From an uncultured Collinsella sp. (lineage in GTDB: Bacteria > Actinomycetota > Coriobacteriia > Coriobacteriales > Coriobacteriaceae): a stretch of 40,853 bases of DNA. Positions 15,567-24,013 of this stretch are shown one piece after another (the first letter of the stretch is position 1; the number at the start of each line of letters is the position of its first letter). Under the pieces are notes generated by a model that saw only the letters and a list, made by a program, of their open reading frames with translations, was not told where the DNA came from and ran no database searches. Made by a program: the position numbers and the translations under genes. The DNA lies in assembly GCA_900759045.1 (NCBI GenBank), contig CAAETU010000080.1, positions 1-40,853 on the forward strand, given 5' to 3'.

Positions 15567-16464
15567 CCCTAAGAAGCGCGGCGGCTTGGGCCGTGGACTC
15601 AATGCACTGGTTTCAGAAGCTGAATATGAGACTGGTGGATCTGCAGCGTCAGCATCAAATGCTGCTTCGGAAACTAAACTTCCAATCGAAGACATCGTTC
15701 CGAATCCAAATCAGCCACGAATTCATTTCAACGAGACTGAGCTTCGCGAGTTGAGTGAGTCAATCCAGGAGCACGGCGTTCTGCAGCCGCTTCTTGTGCG
15801 CAAGCACGGTAACGGCTATGAGATTATTGCGGGTGAACGCCGTTATCAGGCTTCGAAGCTTGCTGGCCTTGAAGAGCTCCCCGTCATCATTAAGGACGTT
15901 GATGATGAGGAAATGCTCGCACTCGCGCTGATTGAAAATCTTCAGCGCTCTGACCTTAACCCCGTCGAAGAGGCTAAGGGATATCGACAGCTCATCGATT
16001 CAAGCGGAATGACTCAGGAAGCCTTGTCAAAGGCTGTCAGCAAGTCTCGCTCTGCAATCACCAATTCGTTGCGCTTGCTTGATCTTCCAGAGGTAGTTCA
16101 GCACATGATCTTCGAAGGCAAGCTGACTGCTGGTCATGCTCGTGCAATTCTTGCTGTTCCGTATGAAGATGCGCGTATTAAACTTGCAGAGAAAGTTGTT
16201 GCAGAGGGTTTGTCTGTCCGTGCGACAGAAAATCTTGCTCCACTGTTTTCTGCCGGAGAGACGCTTAAAACACCACGCCCTGCAACGCCTCAGTCTTTTA
16301 AGAAAGCTGCACGCGTTCTGCGTCAGGTGTTTAACACGAACGTTCGCGTCAAGAGCTCGCGCGGTAAGAATAAAATCGAGATTGAGTTTAAGGACGAGGA
16401 AGAGCTGTCTCGCATTCTTGGCGAGATGATTCAATTTGACCAGGGAGATCAGGATGAAGAATAA
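15559..16464 (+). CDS. parB: Chromosome partitioning protein ParB (Spo0J)
   Basis: ParB is a CTP-dependent DNA clamp loaded at parS. The 301-residue product shows the N-terminal ParA-stimulating basic stretch (PKKRGGLGRGLNALV), the CTP-binding motif GERRYQASKLAGL, ALALIENLQRSDLNPVEEAKGY, the helix-turn-helix (TQEALSKAVSKSRSAITNSLRLLDLP), and a C-terminal dimerisation segment. GTG start, overlapping parA by 8 nt. Its 3' end overlaps the next small gene by 11 nt. Confidence 0.97.
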   Translation: MPSPKKRGGLGRGLNALVSEAEYETGGSAASASNAASETKLPIEDIVPNPNQPRIHFNETELRELSESIQEHGVLQPLLVRKHGNGYEIIAGERRYQASKLAGLEELPVIIKDVDDEEMLALALIENLQRSDLNPVEEAKGYRQLIDSSGMTQEALSKAVSKSRSAITNSLRLLDLPEVVQHMIFEGKLTAGHARAILAVPYEDARIKLAEKVVAEGLSVRATENLAPLFSAGETLKTPRPATPQSFKKAARVLRQVFNTNVRVKSSRGKNKIEIEFKDEEELSRILGEMIQFDQGDQDEE

Positions 16465-16708
16465 AGTTCTGACTACTCTTGCTTTGGCTGCAACTGTAGC
16501 GGTTGGTGCGTTTGTGGGATTTAAGATCGCAACAGATGATGAGTTGCGTGGTCGTCTTCTTCGCGGGGCGCAGGATATCGTCGATACATCCAAAAAGAAA
16601 ATGGATGTTATGACTGAGGATGTCGCTATGCGTACAGCTCAGGTAACTAAGAATCCCAAGATTAATCAAGATTGGGTTAATCATCAATGGGAAAATGTAG
16701 GCTTTTAG
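16454..16708 (+). CDS. Small single-pass membrane protein, YtxH-like
   Basis: An 84-residue product with an N-terminal membrane segment (about residues 5-26, VLTTLALAATVAVGAFVGFKIA) followed by a charged helical tail with Lys-rich stretches, reminiscent of YtxH-type proteins. Function unknown. ATG at 16454 is preceded by GGGAGATCAGG and lies inside the end of parB, so it is probably translated with parB. An earlier in-frame start at 16436 lacks a good ribosome-binding site. The stop codon lies within the palindrome TTAGGTACCTAA. Confidence 0.7.
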   Translation: MKNKVLTTLALAATVAVGAFVGFKIATDDELRGRLLRGAQDIVDTSKKKMDVMTEDVAMRTAQVTKNPKINQDWVNHQWENVGF

Positions 16709-16717
16709 GTACCTAAC
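16704..16717. repeat. Palindrome TTAGGTACCTAA, copy 2
   Basis: Identical 14-mer to 13201-13214, overlapping the stop codon of the small membrane protein. Confidence 0.6.
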
Positions 16718-16737
16718 AATTATTAGCCTATATTTAT

Positions 16738-16780
16738 GGGGTCCTTGTCTGAATGCCAGAACAGGGACCCCTTGTTTCTT
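16738..16780 (+). terminator. Rho-independent terminator of the parAB unit
   Basis: Stem GGGGTCCTTGT (16738-16748) with ACAGGGACCCC (16761-16771), one G-U pair, then TTGTTTCTT. Confidence 0.8.
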
Positions 16781-16829
16781 GCGAAAAAGTTGTTGAACGA
16801 TTGCGTGATGAAGATTAGTGATAGATATG

Positions 16830-16863
16830 AAAAAGCCCCGGTTGCAATTAGGCAACCGGGGCT
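16830..16863 (-). terminator. Rho-independent terminator of rlmN
   Basis: On the minus strand a perfect 12-bp stem (16852-16863 with 16834-16845) is followed by TTTTTC, 38 nt beyond the rlmN stop. Confidence 0.9.
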
Positions 16864-16869
16864 GTTCGA

Positions 16870-16885
16870 TGTTTCACATGAAACG
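16870..16885. promoter_or_regulatory. Degenerate parS-like site
   Basis: TGTTTCACATGAAACG matches parS at 14 of 16 positions. It lies between the rlmN terminator and the rlmN stop, 2.1 kb from the perfect cluster. Confidence 0.45.
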
Positions 16886-16901
16886 TTTAGGTTAGTCTCC
16901 C

Positions 16902-17954
16902 CTACGCGTTCTTCTGAATCTTGAAGCGCTGCTTGAGCTGGCCGCAAGCAGCGTCGATATCGTTGCCGCGAGAGTTACGGATCGTGGTCTCAATACCACG
17001 GGACTCAAGACGACGCTGAAGGTCTTCAACCTTATGAATCGGCGACGGCTTGAGAGGACTGCCTTCGATGTCGTTGAGCTGGATTAGGTTGACGTGGCAC
17101 AGCGTGCCCTCGCAGAAGTCACAGAGCGCCTGCATCTCGGGGTTGGTGTCATTGACGCCCTCGATCATGGCGTATTCGTATGTCGGACGGCGTCCGGTCT
17201 TTTCGGTGTAGAGCCGAAGGGCCTCGTGAAGGCGCAGAAGCGTGTACTTCTTAACGCCTGGCATGAGCTTATTGCGGGTGGATTGAATGGCAGAGTGCAG
17301 CGAGACAGCGAGAGTAAACTGCTCGGGAATGTCAGCAAACTTGCGGATGCCAGGAATAACGCCGCTGGTGGAGACGGTGAGGTGGCGCGCTCCGATGCCG
17401 ATGCCATCGGGGTCATTAAGAATGCGTAGTGCTTTGAGGACCTCGTCGTAGTTGGCAAAAGGTTCGCCCTGACCCATGAACACAACGCTCGTCGCGCGCT
17501 CACCAAAGTCATTGGAAACGTGGAGTACCTGGTCAACGATCTCCTGAGCGGTCAGCGAGCGCTTGAGGCCGTTCAGGCCCGTAGCGCAAAAAGCGCAGCC
17601 CATGCCACAGCCGGCTTGGGTAGATACGCAGACAGACAGCTTGTTGCGACGGGGCATGCCGACGGTCTCGACGGAGATGCCGTCGTGGTACTCGAGTAGG
17701 TATTTACGAGAGCCATCCTTAGACACTTGCTTGGTGAGTTCGGTCGGCGTGTCGAAGGCGAATGCCTCCTTCAGCTGCTCGCGGAAGGCCTTGGGAAGGT
17801 TGGTCATATCATCAAACGAACAAACATTCTTCTCAAAAACCCATTCGACAAGCTGCTTCGCACGGAAGGCGGGTTGGCCGAGTTCGGCGACAAGTTCGCG
17901 AATATCATTTTGGCTCAAGTCGCGAATGTCTTGAGATTTAGTCCTGGGATTCAT
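16902..17954 (-). CDS. rlmN: Dual-specificity 23S rRNA/tRNA methyltransferase RlmN
   Basis: RlmN is a radical-SAM enzyme that makes 2-methyladenosine at A2503 of 23S rRNA and A37 of some tRNAs. The 350-residue product has the cluster motif C116-x3-C120-x2-C123 (GCGMGCAFC), GQGEPFANYDEV, VSTSGVIPGI, LAVSLHSA, and a C-terminal Cys337 (DAACGQL) that corresponds to the methyl-carrier position. ATG start behind GAAAGG. It is divergent from ddl across an 85-bp gap. Confidence 0.96.
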   Translation of the reverse strand: MNPRTKSQDIRDLSQNDIRELVAELGQPAFRAKQLVEWVFEKNVCSFDDMTNLPKAFREQLKEAFAFDTPTELTKQVSKDGSRKYLLEYHDGISVETVGMPRRNKLSVCVSTQAGCGMGCAFCATGLNGLKRSLTAQEIVDQVLHVSNDFGERATSVVFMGQGEPFANYDEVLKALRILNDPDGIGIGARHLTVSTSGVIPGIRKFADIPEQFTLAVSLHSAIQSTRNKLMPGVKKYTLLRLHEALRLYTEKTGRRPTYEYAMIEGVNDTNPEMQALCDFCEGTLCHVNLIQLNDIEGSPLKPSPIHKVEDLQRRLESRGIETTIRNSRGNDIDAACGQLKQRFKIQKNA

Positions 17955-17993
17955 GGAAGCCTTTCGATTTTGGGGAAACGTAGAGGGTATCGC

Positions 17994-17999
17994 TACAAT
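17994..17999 (+). promoter_or_regulatory. Probable -10 box of the ddl promoter
   Basis: TACAAT lies 41 nt before the ddl start; no convincing -35 is visible at the right distance. Confidence 0.35.
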
Positions 18000-18039
18000 A
18001 TGGTATCAGCTGCAGGAATTATAGAGGAGGAGTCTGCCC

Positions 18040-19005
18040 ATGCCGGGTAAAAGCCTAGAGAACATGCACGTAGCGGTCTTGGCGGGCGGCCATTCCGCCG
18101 AACGCGAGATTTCGCTCAATTCGGGAAAAAATGTCGTGGTGGCACTGAAAGAGGCCGGCTACACCTCGGTGGAGCTGCTCGACACCGCCGCCGATGACTT
18201 TATGGTGACTATGGCGACCGGTGGCTTTGACGTGGCGTTTATCGCCATGCACGGAGCCGGCGGCGAGGATGGCGCCATGCAGGGGGCCATGGAGACGCTG
18301 GGTATCCCCTACACGGCGTCAGGCGTGCTCGCCAGCGCATGTGGCGCCGATAAAGAGGTTTCGAAGCTTCTGTATGCCAAGGCGGGCATCCCCGTTGCCC
18401 CTGGCCTGGCTCTTGAGGTGGGCGACGAGGTCGATATCGATCGTATCGTCGAGATTTGTGGCGAGCGTTGCTTTGTAAAGCCCGCCGTCAACGGCTCCAG
18501 CTACGGCATTTCGCTCGTCCATGAGCCCTCCGAGCTGCCCGCGGCGATCTCCAAGGCTTTTGAGTACGGTGATAAGGTGCTGGTCGAAAAATGTATCGAG
18601 GGAACCGAGATCACCGTGGGCGTGTACGGCGAGGACAACGTGCGCGCCCTGCCGATCGTCGAGATTCGCAAGCCCGAGGACTGCGAGTTCTACGACCTGG
18701 ATGTAAAGTACGTCGATCCCACGGATATCCACCGTATTCCGGCGCAGATTTCGCCCGAAAACTATGCACGTGCCCAGAAACTTGCCTGTGCGGCCCACAA
18801 AGCCCTCGGCTGTCTGGGCATTTCGCGCAGCGATTTTATCGTGAGCGAGGACGGCCCTGTCATTCTCGAGACCAACACCATTCCCGGCATGACCGATACG
18901 TCGCTGTATCCCGATGAGATTCGCCATACCGACGACATGACGTTCCCGCAGGTGTGCGACAGCCTGATCCGTATGGGTCTCCGTCGAGCGGGCGTTGCAT
19001 GCTAA
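18040..19005 (+). CDS. ddl: D-alanine--D-alanine ligase
   Basis: Ddl joins two D-alanines with ATP for peptidoglycan precursor synthesis. The 321-residue product is an ATP-grasp enzyme: VAVLAGGHSAEREISLNSG at the N-terminus, MHGAGGEDGAMQGAMETLGIPYTASGV, the ATP-binding CFVKPAVNGSSYGISLV, VEKCIEGTEITVGVYG, and the metal-binding VILETNTIPGMTDTSLYP. The substrate-loop tyrosine (FYDLDVKY) is the kind seen in D-Ala-D-Ala rather than D-Ala-D-Lac ligases. ATG behind GAGGAGG. Its 3' end overlaps the helicase gene by 7 nt. Confidence 0.95.
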   Translation: MPGKSLENMHVAVLAGGHSAEREISLNSGKNVVVALKEAGYTSVELLDTAADDFMVTMATGGFDVAFIAMHGAGGEDGAMQGAMETLGIPYTASGVLASACGADKEVSKLLYAKAGIPVAPGLALEVGDEVDIDRIVEICGERCFVKPAVNGSSYGISLVHEPSELPAAISKAFEYGDKVLVEKCIEGTEITVGVYGEDNVRALPIVEIRKPEDCEFYDLDVKYVDPTDIHRIPAQISPENYARAQKLACAAHKALGCLGISRSDFIVSEDGPVILETNTIPGMTDTSLYPDEIRHTDDMTFPQVCDSLIRMGLRRAGVAC

Positions 19006-21893
19006 TCGAGGACGCCGTATCTCCTGGAACGCCGCAGTTTGTCATCGATTCTTATGCCACGCTCGCCGAGCGCGCTAAGACGCAGCCGTTTGGTCTCATC
19101 GAGGAGGACGTAATCGTCCTCGATACCGAGACCACGGGTCTTTCGGTGCAGGACAACGAGTTAATTGAGATTTCCGCGGCCCGCCTTTCGGGCCGCGAGG
19201 TCATTGACCGCTTTGATACGTTCGTGCATCCCAAGCAGCTGATTCCCGCAGAGATTACCGAGCTCACGAGCATTACGAACGCCGATGTGGCAGATGCTCC
19301 GTCGGCCGTCGAGGCCGTCGCGGCGCTCGCCGACTTTGTGGGCGGCTGTCCTGTTATCGCACATAACGCCACGTTTGACCGGTCGTTCATCGAATCGGTC
19401 AAGGGCGGCGTCAATGTGAGTGATATCTGGATCGATTCACTGGCGCTGTCGCGCATTGCGCTTCCGCGCCTGACATCGCACAAACTGTCCTTTATGGCCG
19501 ACTTGTTTGGGTGCGATTCGGTGTCGCACCGTGCGAACGCAGACGTTGATGCCCTGTGCGGTGTGTGGCGCGTGCTGTTGGTCGCACTCACCGACCTGCC
19601 TTCGGGCCTTATGGCGCGCTTGGCGGACATGCACGCGGACGTGCCTTGGTCCTATCGCCCCATTTTTTCTTTTTTGGCTGGCCAGAATCCGGGTTCGATA
19701 TTTTCGCTCAGCGCCGCTCGTGCCGACGTACTCAAGGCCGATCGCGCAGACGATCGCGTTGATGCGGACGAGCTGCCGGTCCTTAAGATGCCGAGCCGTG
19801 AAGAGATCGAGGCGGATTACGCCCCCGGCGGCCTGGTCAATCGCATGTACCCCACCTATGAGCCGCGCGACGAGCAGATCGCGATGGCGGTTGAGGTGCG
19901 CGATGCTCTGGTCACGGGTACCCATCGCGTGATCGAGGCGGGCACGGGCGTCGGTAAGTCGATGGCCTATCTCGTGCCCTTCGCCGAGGCCGCCCGCCGA
20001 AACAACATTACCGTCGGCATTGCGACCAAATCGAATAATCTTGCCGACCAGCTTATGTACCATGAGTTGCCAAAGCTCGCCGAACAGCTGGACGGGGGCC
20101 TGTCATTTTGTGCGCTCAAGGGCTATGACCACTATCCGTGCCTGCGTAAGCTCGAGCGCATGAGCCACGGTCAGGTTGAGATTACCACCAAGCGCGATCC
20201 TGCTGACACGCTCACGGCGGTTGCGGTGATCATGGCGTATGTGTGCCAATCTGCCGATGGCGACCTCGATTCACTCGGCATTCGCTGGCGCAGCGTCAAC
20301 CGTCCCGACTTTACGACGGCTTCACGCGAGTGCGCTCGTCGTCTGTGTCCATTCTTTCCCGACAAATGCCTAGTCCACGGGGCGCGTCGTCGTGCGGCGC
20401 ACGCCGACGTGGTGGTCACCAACCATTCCCTGCTGTTCCGCAACGTGGCCGCCGAGGGAAGGATTTTGCCTCCGATTCGTCACTGGGTGGTCGATGAGGC
20501 CCATTCCATCGAGCGCGAGGCTCGTCGTCAATGGGCACGCGTGGTTTCGGCAGATGAGTCGCGCGTGCTGTTTGAGCGCTTGGGTGGGTCGAGTGCCGGC
20601 GCACTGAGTCAGGTTTCCCGCGATCTGGCCACTTCCGAGGGCTCTACGCTCTACCTGGGACTCACCGCCAAAGCGACGTCGACGGTTGCCCGCGCGAGCA
20701 TGGCGATTGCCGATGTGTTCGATGGTGTGCGCGAGCTTGGCCGCCGTGCCCGCGGGGGCTATGACAACACGAATCTATGGATTGGCCCCGAGCTTCGCGA
20801 GTCGGATGACTGGCACGATTTTTTGCAGTCGGCCCATACCGCAATTGATGCGCTGGATCAGGCGGATAAAAGCGTAGACGCGCTGGTGCAAGCCGTCGCT
20901 GCCGATAAGCCCGAGGTCGTCATCGACCTGGGTGACATCTCGCGCCGTCTGCACGAGCTGGCCGAGAATCTCAAGCTCATCATTGAGGGCACGGATGAGC
21001 ACTACGTGTACTCGCTGCAGGTGAACCGCCGGCTGCGAGCGGGCGGGGAGTCTATGACCGCCGAGCGCATCGATATCGGCGAGGCCCTGGCGAACGAGTG
21101 GCTGCCCGAGGTGCACACGGCCATCTTCGCTTCGGCGACCATGACGGTGTCCAAGAGCTTTGAGCATTTCAACCATGCCGTCGGCCTCGATCGCATCGGT
21201 GCGTCGACATCCTCATCCCTGCACCTGGATTCGAGCTATGACTTTGACTCGAATATGGCCGTGGTCGTGGCGGGGGACATTCCCGATCCGCGCGATCGCG
21301 AGCGCTATCTGTCGGCGCTTGAGTGCGTGCTGGTCGATGCCCATCTCGCCATGGGTGGATCGGTGCTCACGCTCTTTACTAACAGGCGCGATATGGAGGA
21401 TCTGCATGCCCGTGTCGAGCCCAAATTGGCGCGAGCGGGTCTGGAGCTCAATTGCCAACAGCGTAACTCGTCCCCGCGTCGTCTGCGCGATCGGTTTATC
21501 AATGAGCCGACCTCATCGCTCTTTGCGCTCAAGGCATTTTGGGAGGGCTTTGACGCCAGCGGCGAGACACTGCGTTGCGTCATTATCCCCAAGCTGCCGT
21601 TCTCGAGCCCCACGGATCCTCTTTCGTGTGAGCGCAACCTGCGCGAGGACCGCGCCTGGGCGCGCTACTCGCTGCCCGAGGCGGTACTCGAAGTCAAGCA
21701 GGCCGCTGGCCGTCTCATCCGCTCGTCGACTGATTGCGGCGTGCTCATCTTGGCAGATCCGCGCTTGGTGACAAAGGGCTACGGCAAGAAGTTCTTGACG
21801 TCGCTGCCCACGACTTCCTACCAGCGTATCGAGTCGGCGCAGATCGGTCATTATTTGCAGCTGTGGCGTGCACGCCACGAACGACGCCGTTAA
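18999..21893 (+). CDS. dinG: DnaQ-type exonuclease fused to a DinG-family helicase
   Basis: The 964-residue product joins a DEDD 3'-5' exonuclease domain to an XPD/DinG-like superfamily-2 helicase. Exonuclease motifs: VLDTETTGL, IAHNATFDRSFIE and HRANADVDAL. Helicase motifs: Walker A EAGTGVGKSMAYL, DEAH in WVVDEAHSIE, SATMTVSKSF, and the C-terminal QAAGRLIRS. Several cysteines between motifs I and II (C-ALKGYDHYPC, CARRLCPFFPDKC) could hold an iron-sulfur cluster as in DinG/XPD. Family members unwind forked or R-loop DNA during repair. The ATG at 18999 overlaps the ddl end; a start 45 nt earlier is possible but would be internal to ddl without a ribosome-binding site. Confidence 0.9.
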   Translation: MLIEDAVSPGTPQFVIDSYATLAERAKTQPFGLIEEDVIVLDTETTGLSVQDNELIEISAARLSGREVIDRFDTFVHPKQLIPAEITELTSITNADVADAPSAVEAVAALADFVGGCPVIAHNATFDRSFIESVKGGVNVSDIWIDSLALSRIALPRLTSHKLSFMADLFGCDSVSHRANADVDALCGVWRVLLVALTDLPSGLMARLADMHADVPWSYRPIFSFLAGQNPGSIFSLSAARADVLKADRADDRVDADELPVLKMPSREEIEADYAPGGLVNRMYPTYEPRDEQIAMAVEVRDALVTGTHRVIEAGTGVGKSMAYLVPFAEAARRNNITVGIATKSNNLADQLMYHELPKLAEQLDGGLSFCALKGYDHYPCLRKLERMSHGQVEITTKRDPADTLTAVAVIMAYVCQSADGDLDSLGIRWRSVNRPDFTTASRECARRLCPFFPDKCLVHGARRRAAHADVVVTNHSLLFRNVAAEGRILPPIRHWVVDEAHSIEREARRQWARVVSADESRVLFERLGGSSAGALSQVSRDLATSEGSTLYLGLTAKATSTVARASMAIADVFDGVRELGRRARGGYDNTNLWIGPELRESDDWHDFLQSAHTAIDALDQADKSVDALVQAVAADKPEVVIDLGDISRRLHELAENLKLIIEGTDEHYVYSLQVNRRLRAGGESMTAERIDIGEALANEWLPEVHTAIFASATMTVSKSFEHFNHAVGLDRIGASTSSSLHLDSSYDFDSNMAVVVAGDIPDPRDRERYLSALECVLVDAHLAMGGSVLTLFTNRRDMEDLHARVEPKLARAGLELNCQQRNSSPRRLRDRFINEPTSSLFALKAFWEGFDASGETLRCVIIPKLPFSSPTDPLSCERNLREDRAWARYSLPEAVLEVKQAAGRLIRSSTDCGVLILADPRLVTKGYGKKFLTSLPTTSYQRIESAQIGHYLQLWRARHERRR

Positions 21894-22807
21894 AGCGGGA
21901 AGGTCAGGCTCTTCGCCATATCGCATAGACGCAATGCCTGGGCGGGGTCATCCAGTATGCGGATGGCTCCGCCCGCTGCGATTACCTGGCAGAACAGCCA
22001 GTGCTCTGACCCATAACGCACGGTCACCGTTGCCATGTCCGCCCCGTTTGGCTCAATCGACATGATGCCGGCCCAGTCTAGGCGCTCTGCCATGTCAAGC
22101 GGCATGAGGAGTTTTGCGCTCTGCTCCGCTCGGGAAAGGGATTCGTGGAGGGACGAGGACGCGGGCGTGTGGCGCTCCACGGAATCGTCGGTAAGGGCAA
22201 GGCCTTCGATTTTGTCCATGCGGTAGGAGCGCTGCCCATCAACTTCGACATCCCAGGCGATCAGATATGTTTGATCGCCATGCGTCGCGATGCGCAGGGG
22301 GTCGATGAGACGTTCGCGCGGCCGTGCGTCGTCCATCGAGCGGTAGGTGATGCGGCATCGAACGCCGTCTTGAATCGCGCAGTTCAGCTGTTGCCAGTGC
22401 GATCCTCGGGCAACGGTATCGACGACGCGCTGGTTGTAGCCGAGCTCCTCGGGTAGGAGGGCATGCCGGATACGCTCTGCTGCCCGAGAGTCGATTCCCA
22501 TCGATTCGAGTTCGTGGTTGAGCACGGCACCTTCGGCGGCACTTAGGCGCAAGGGCAGCACACGCCCCGCATCGCCTGTCAGGATGATGCGCTCGCCGTG
22601 GCGCTCGCAGATGATGCGTGCGCCCGACTCACGGTCAGCGAGGGTCGAGACGATATCGATAATTTCGTCGAGCGCCGCACCCGTGATATCAAAACGGCTG
22701 CAGATATCCCCTCGTGTCATACCGGTCTCACCGGCAGCGTAGAGGGCCTCCATGATGTCAATCGCACGCGAGAGCCTTTGCTCGCTGGTGAGTTTACGCA
22801 CGGGCAT
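21890..22807 (-). CDS. WYL-domain transcriptional regulator (PafC-like)
   Basis: A 305-residue protein with an N-terminal winged-helix stretch (LTSEQRLSRAIDIMEALYAAGETGMTRGDICSRF) and a WYL domain around residues 150-230 (CRITYRSMDDARPRERLIDPLRIATHGDQTYLIAWDVEVDGQRSYRMDKI spans it). WYL proteins sense nucleic acid or other ligands; the paired PafB/PafC of actinobacteria activate a LexA-independent DNA damage response. ATG at 22805-22807 follows GAAAGGACGG; a longer frame upstream lies inside the partner gene. It overlaps its upstream partner by 14 nt. Its stop codon overlaps that of the convergent helicase gene. Confidence 0.8.
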   Translation of the reverse strand: MPVRKLTSEQRLSRAIDIMEALYAAGETGMTRGDICSRFDITGAALDEIIDIVSTLADRESGARIICERHGERIILTGDAGRVLPLRLSAAEGAVLNHELESMGIDSRAAERIRHALLPEELGYNQRVVDTVARGSHWQQLNCAIQDGVRCRITYRSMDDARPRERLIDPLRIATHGDQTYLIAWDVEVDGQRSYRMDKIEGLALTDDSVERHTPASSSLHESLSRAEQSAKLLMPLDMAERLDWAGIMSIEPNGADMATVTVRYGSEHWLFCQVIAAGGAIRILDDPAQALRLCDMAKSLTFPL

Positions 22808-23816
22808 GCTCGTGCACCGTCCTTTCGATGAGGTGGTTCCACGCCAGTTTAAGTGCATCGGGAGCAACGGGTCTCATGCCGTCCATGGCGTGCTCCATAC
22901 AAAACGAGGCAGCGGCATTAAGGTCGCGCACGCCGACGGTCCAGGTCCAACCCTCTTCGGTGTGCGTGAGCTCCCCGCGACCGCGCGTTAGGCCGCTGAC
23001 CATGTCGGCCTGGGCTTGCGGGGCAAACGAAAAGGTCGCCATAACGGGCTTGCAATCGGCAAAATCAAACTCGAAGAACAGGCGATCGTTCAGGTTAAAG
23101 TCGGCGGGGATGGAGTAGGCCTTCGAGGGGCGCCATGCGCGAACGATACGGTCGCAGCGAAACGTCCTGATTTCATCGGTGGCGTTGTCGAGTCCGCAAA
23201 AATACGCCACGCCCTCGTGCTCGAACATGCCGTACACGCAGACGGTGCGCTCTTTTTGCTCTCCACGCCCGTTTTGATACAAAAAACGCAGTGCGCAGCG
23301 TTCGGCAAAAGCGCTCCACACCGCATCGACGGCGGGTGAGCGACGGGCGGGAGGCTCTTCTGCGGTCGATGCGCCAGTGAGGTAGGCGATCTTGGAGCGT
23401 ATGTCTGCAAGCGGCGTGGCAAACGCGGCCGAACCGGTCGCAAGGGTCTGGTCGATAGCGTCGAGCAAGATGTCCGCGTCGTCTGCGGTGATGAGGCCAC
23501 CGGCCGCAAACGTGTGCTCGCGATCGATGGTCCACGCGCTTTCTTCGGTTTCTTGGGCGCCTGCTGCGCGAACTTCCTTGATCGTGATTCCGCGTTCGAG
23601 GAGTTTTTCGCGATCGCGGCGAAACTTGCGCTTGTCCGAGTCGATATTGCCCGATCCATAGCCAAGATCGGAATCCAGGACAATTTGCTCTGTGGTCAAT
23701 GGCTCGGGAGAGCTGTTGAGGACAAAGAACAGATTGAGGATGCGCTGGGCGGTCTTGTCGAAACCGGGCCCCGGCGCCCCCTTTTTATTCGTTACGGTTG
23801 TATTGCTTGCCGTCAT
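22794..23816 (-). CDS. WYL-domain transcriptional regulator (PafB-like)
   Basis: A 340-residue protein, first of the tandem pair. It has a winged-helix N-terminus (FDKTAQRILNLFFVLNSSPEPLTTEQIV, then DKRKFRRDREKLLERGITI, the pattern of WYL regulators) and a WYL-type core (ALRFLYQNGRGEQKERTVCVYGMFEHEGVAYFCGLDNATDEIRTFRCDRI spans it). The second ATG, at 23814-23816, is preceded by GCGAGGATTCT and is preferred over the ATG 33 nt upstream, which lacks a ribosome-binding site. Tandem overlapping WYL genes are the arrangement of pafBC; the regulon here is unknown. Confidence 0.8.
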   Translation of the reverse strand: MTASNTTVTNKKGAPGPGFDKTAQRILNLFFVLNSSPEPLTTEQIVLDSDLGYGSGNIDSDKRKFRRDREKLLERGITIKEVRAAGAQETEESAWTIDREHTFAAGGLITADDADILLDAIDQTLATGSAAFATPLADIRSKIAYLTGASTAEEPPARRSPAVDAVWSAFAERCALRFLYQNGRGEQKERTVCVYGMFEHEGVAYFCGLDNATDEIRTFRCDRIVRAWRPSKAYSIPADFNLNDRLFFEFDFADCKPVMATFSFAPQAQADMVSGLTRGRGELTHTEEGWTWTVGVRDLNAAASFCMEHAMDGMRPVAPDALKLAWNHLIERTVHEHARA

Positions 23817-24013
23817 AGAATCCTCGCATGGGAAGGTGTCTGATGCCATGATTTTAGTCCGATATGGAGATTAGGCTATATCCTTGTCCGCTTGGGGCGT
23901 TAAGATGCCCAGAATTCGGCCGTTTGCGCCCGCTCGGGGTATACTTTCGACTATATACGGTTCTAATGTGCATACATTGGGCCTATTTGTCGGATTATGG
24001 ATGTGGAGCGCAT

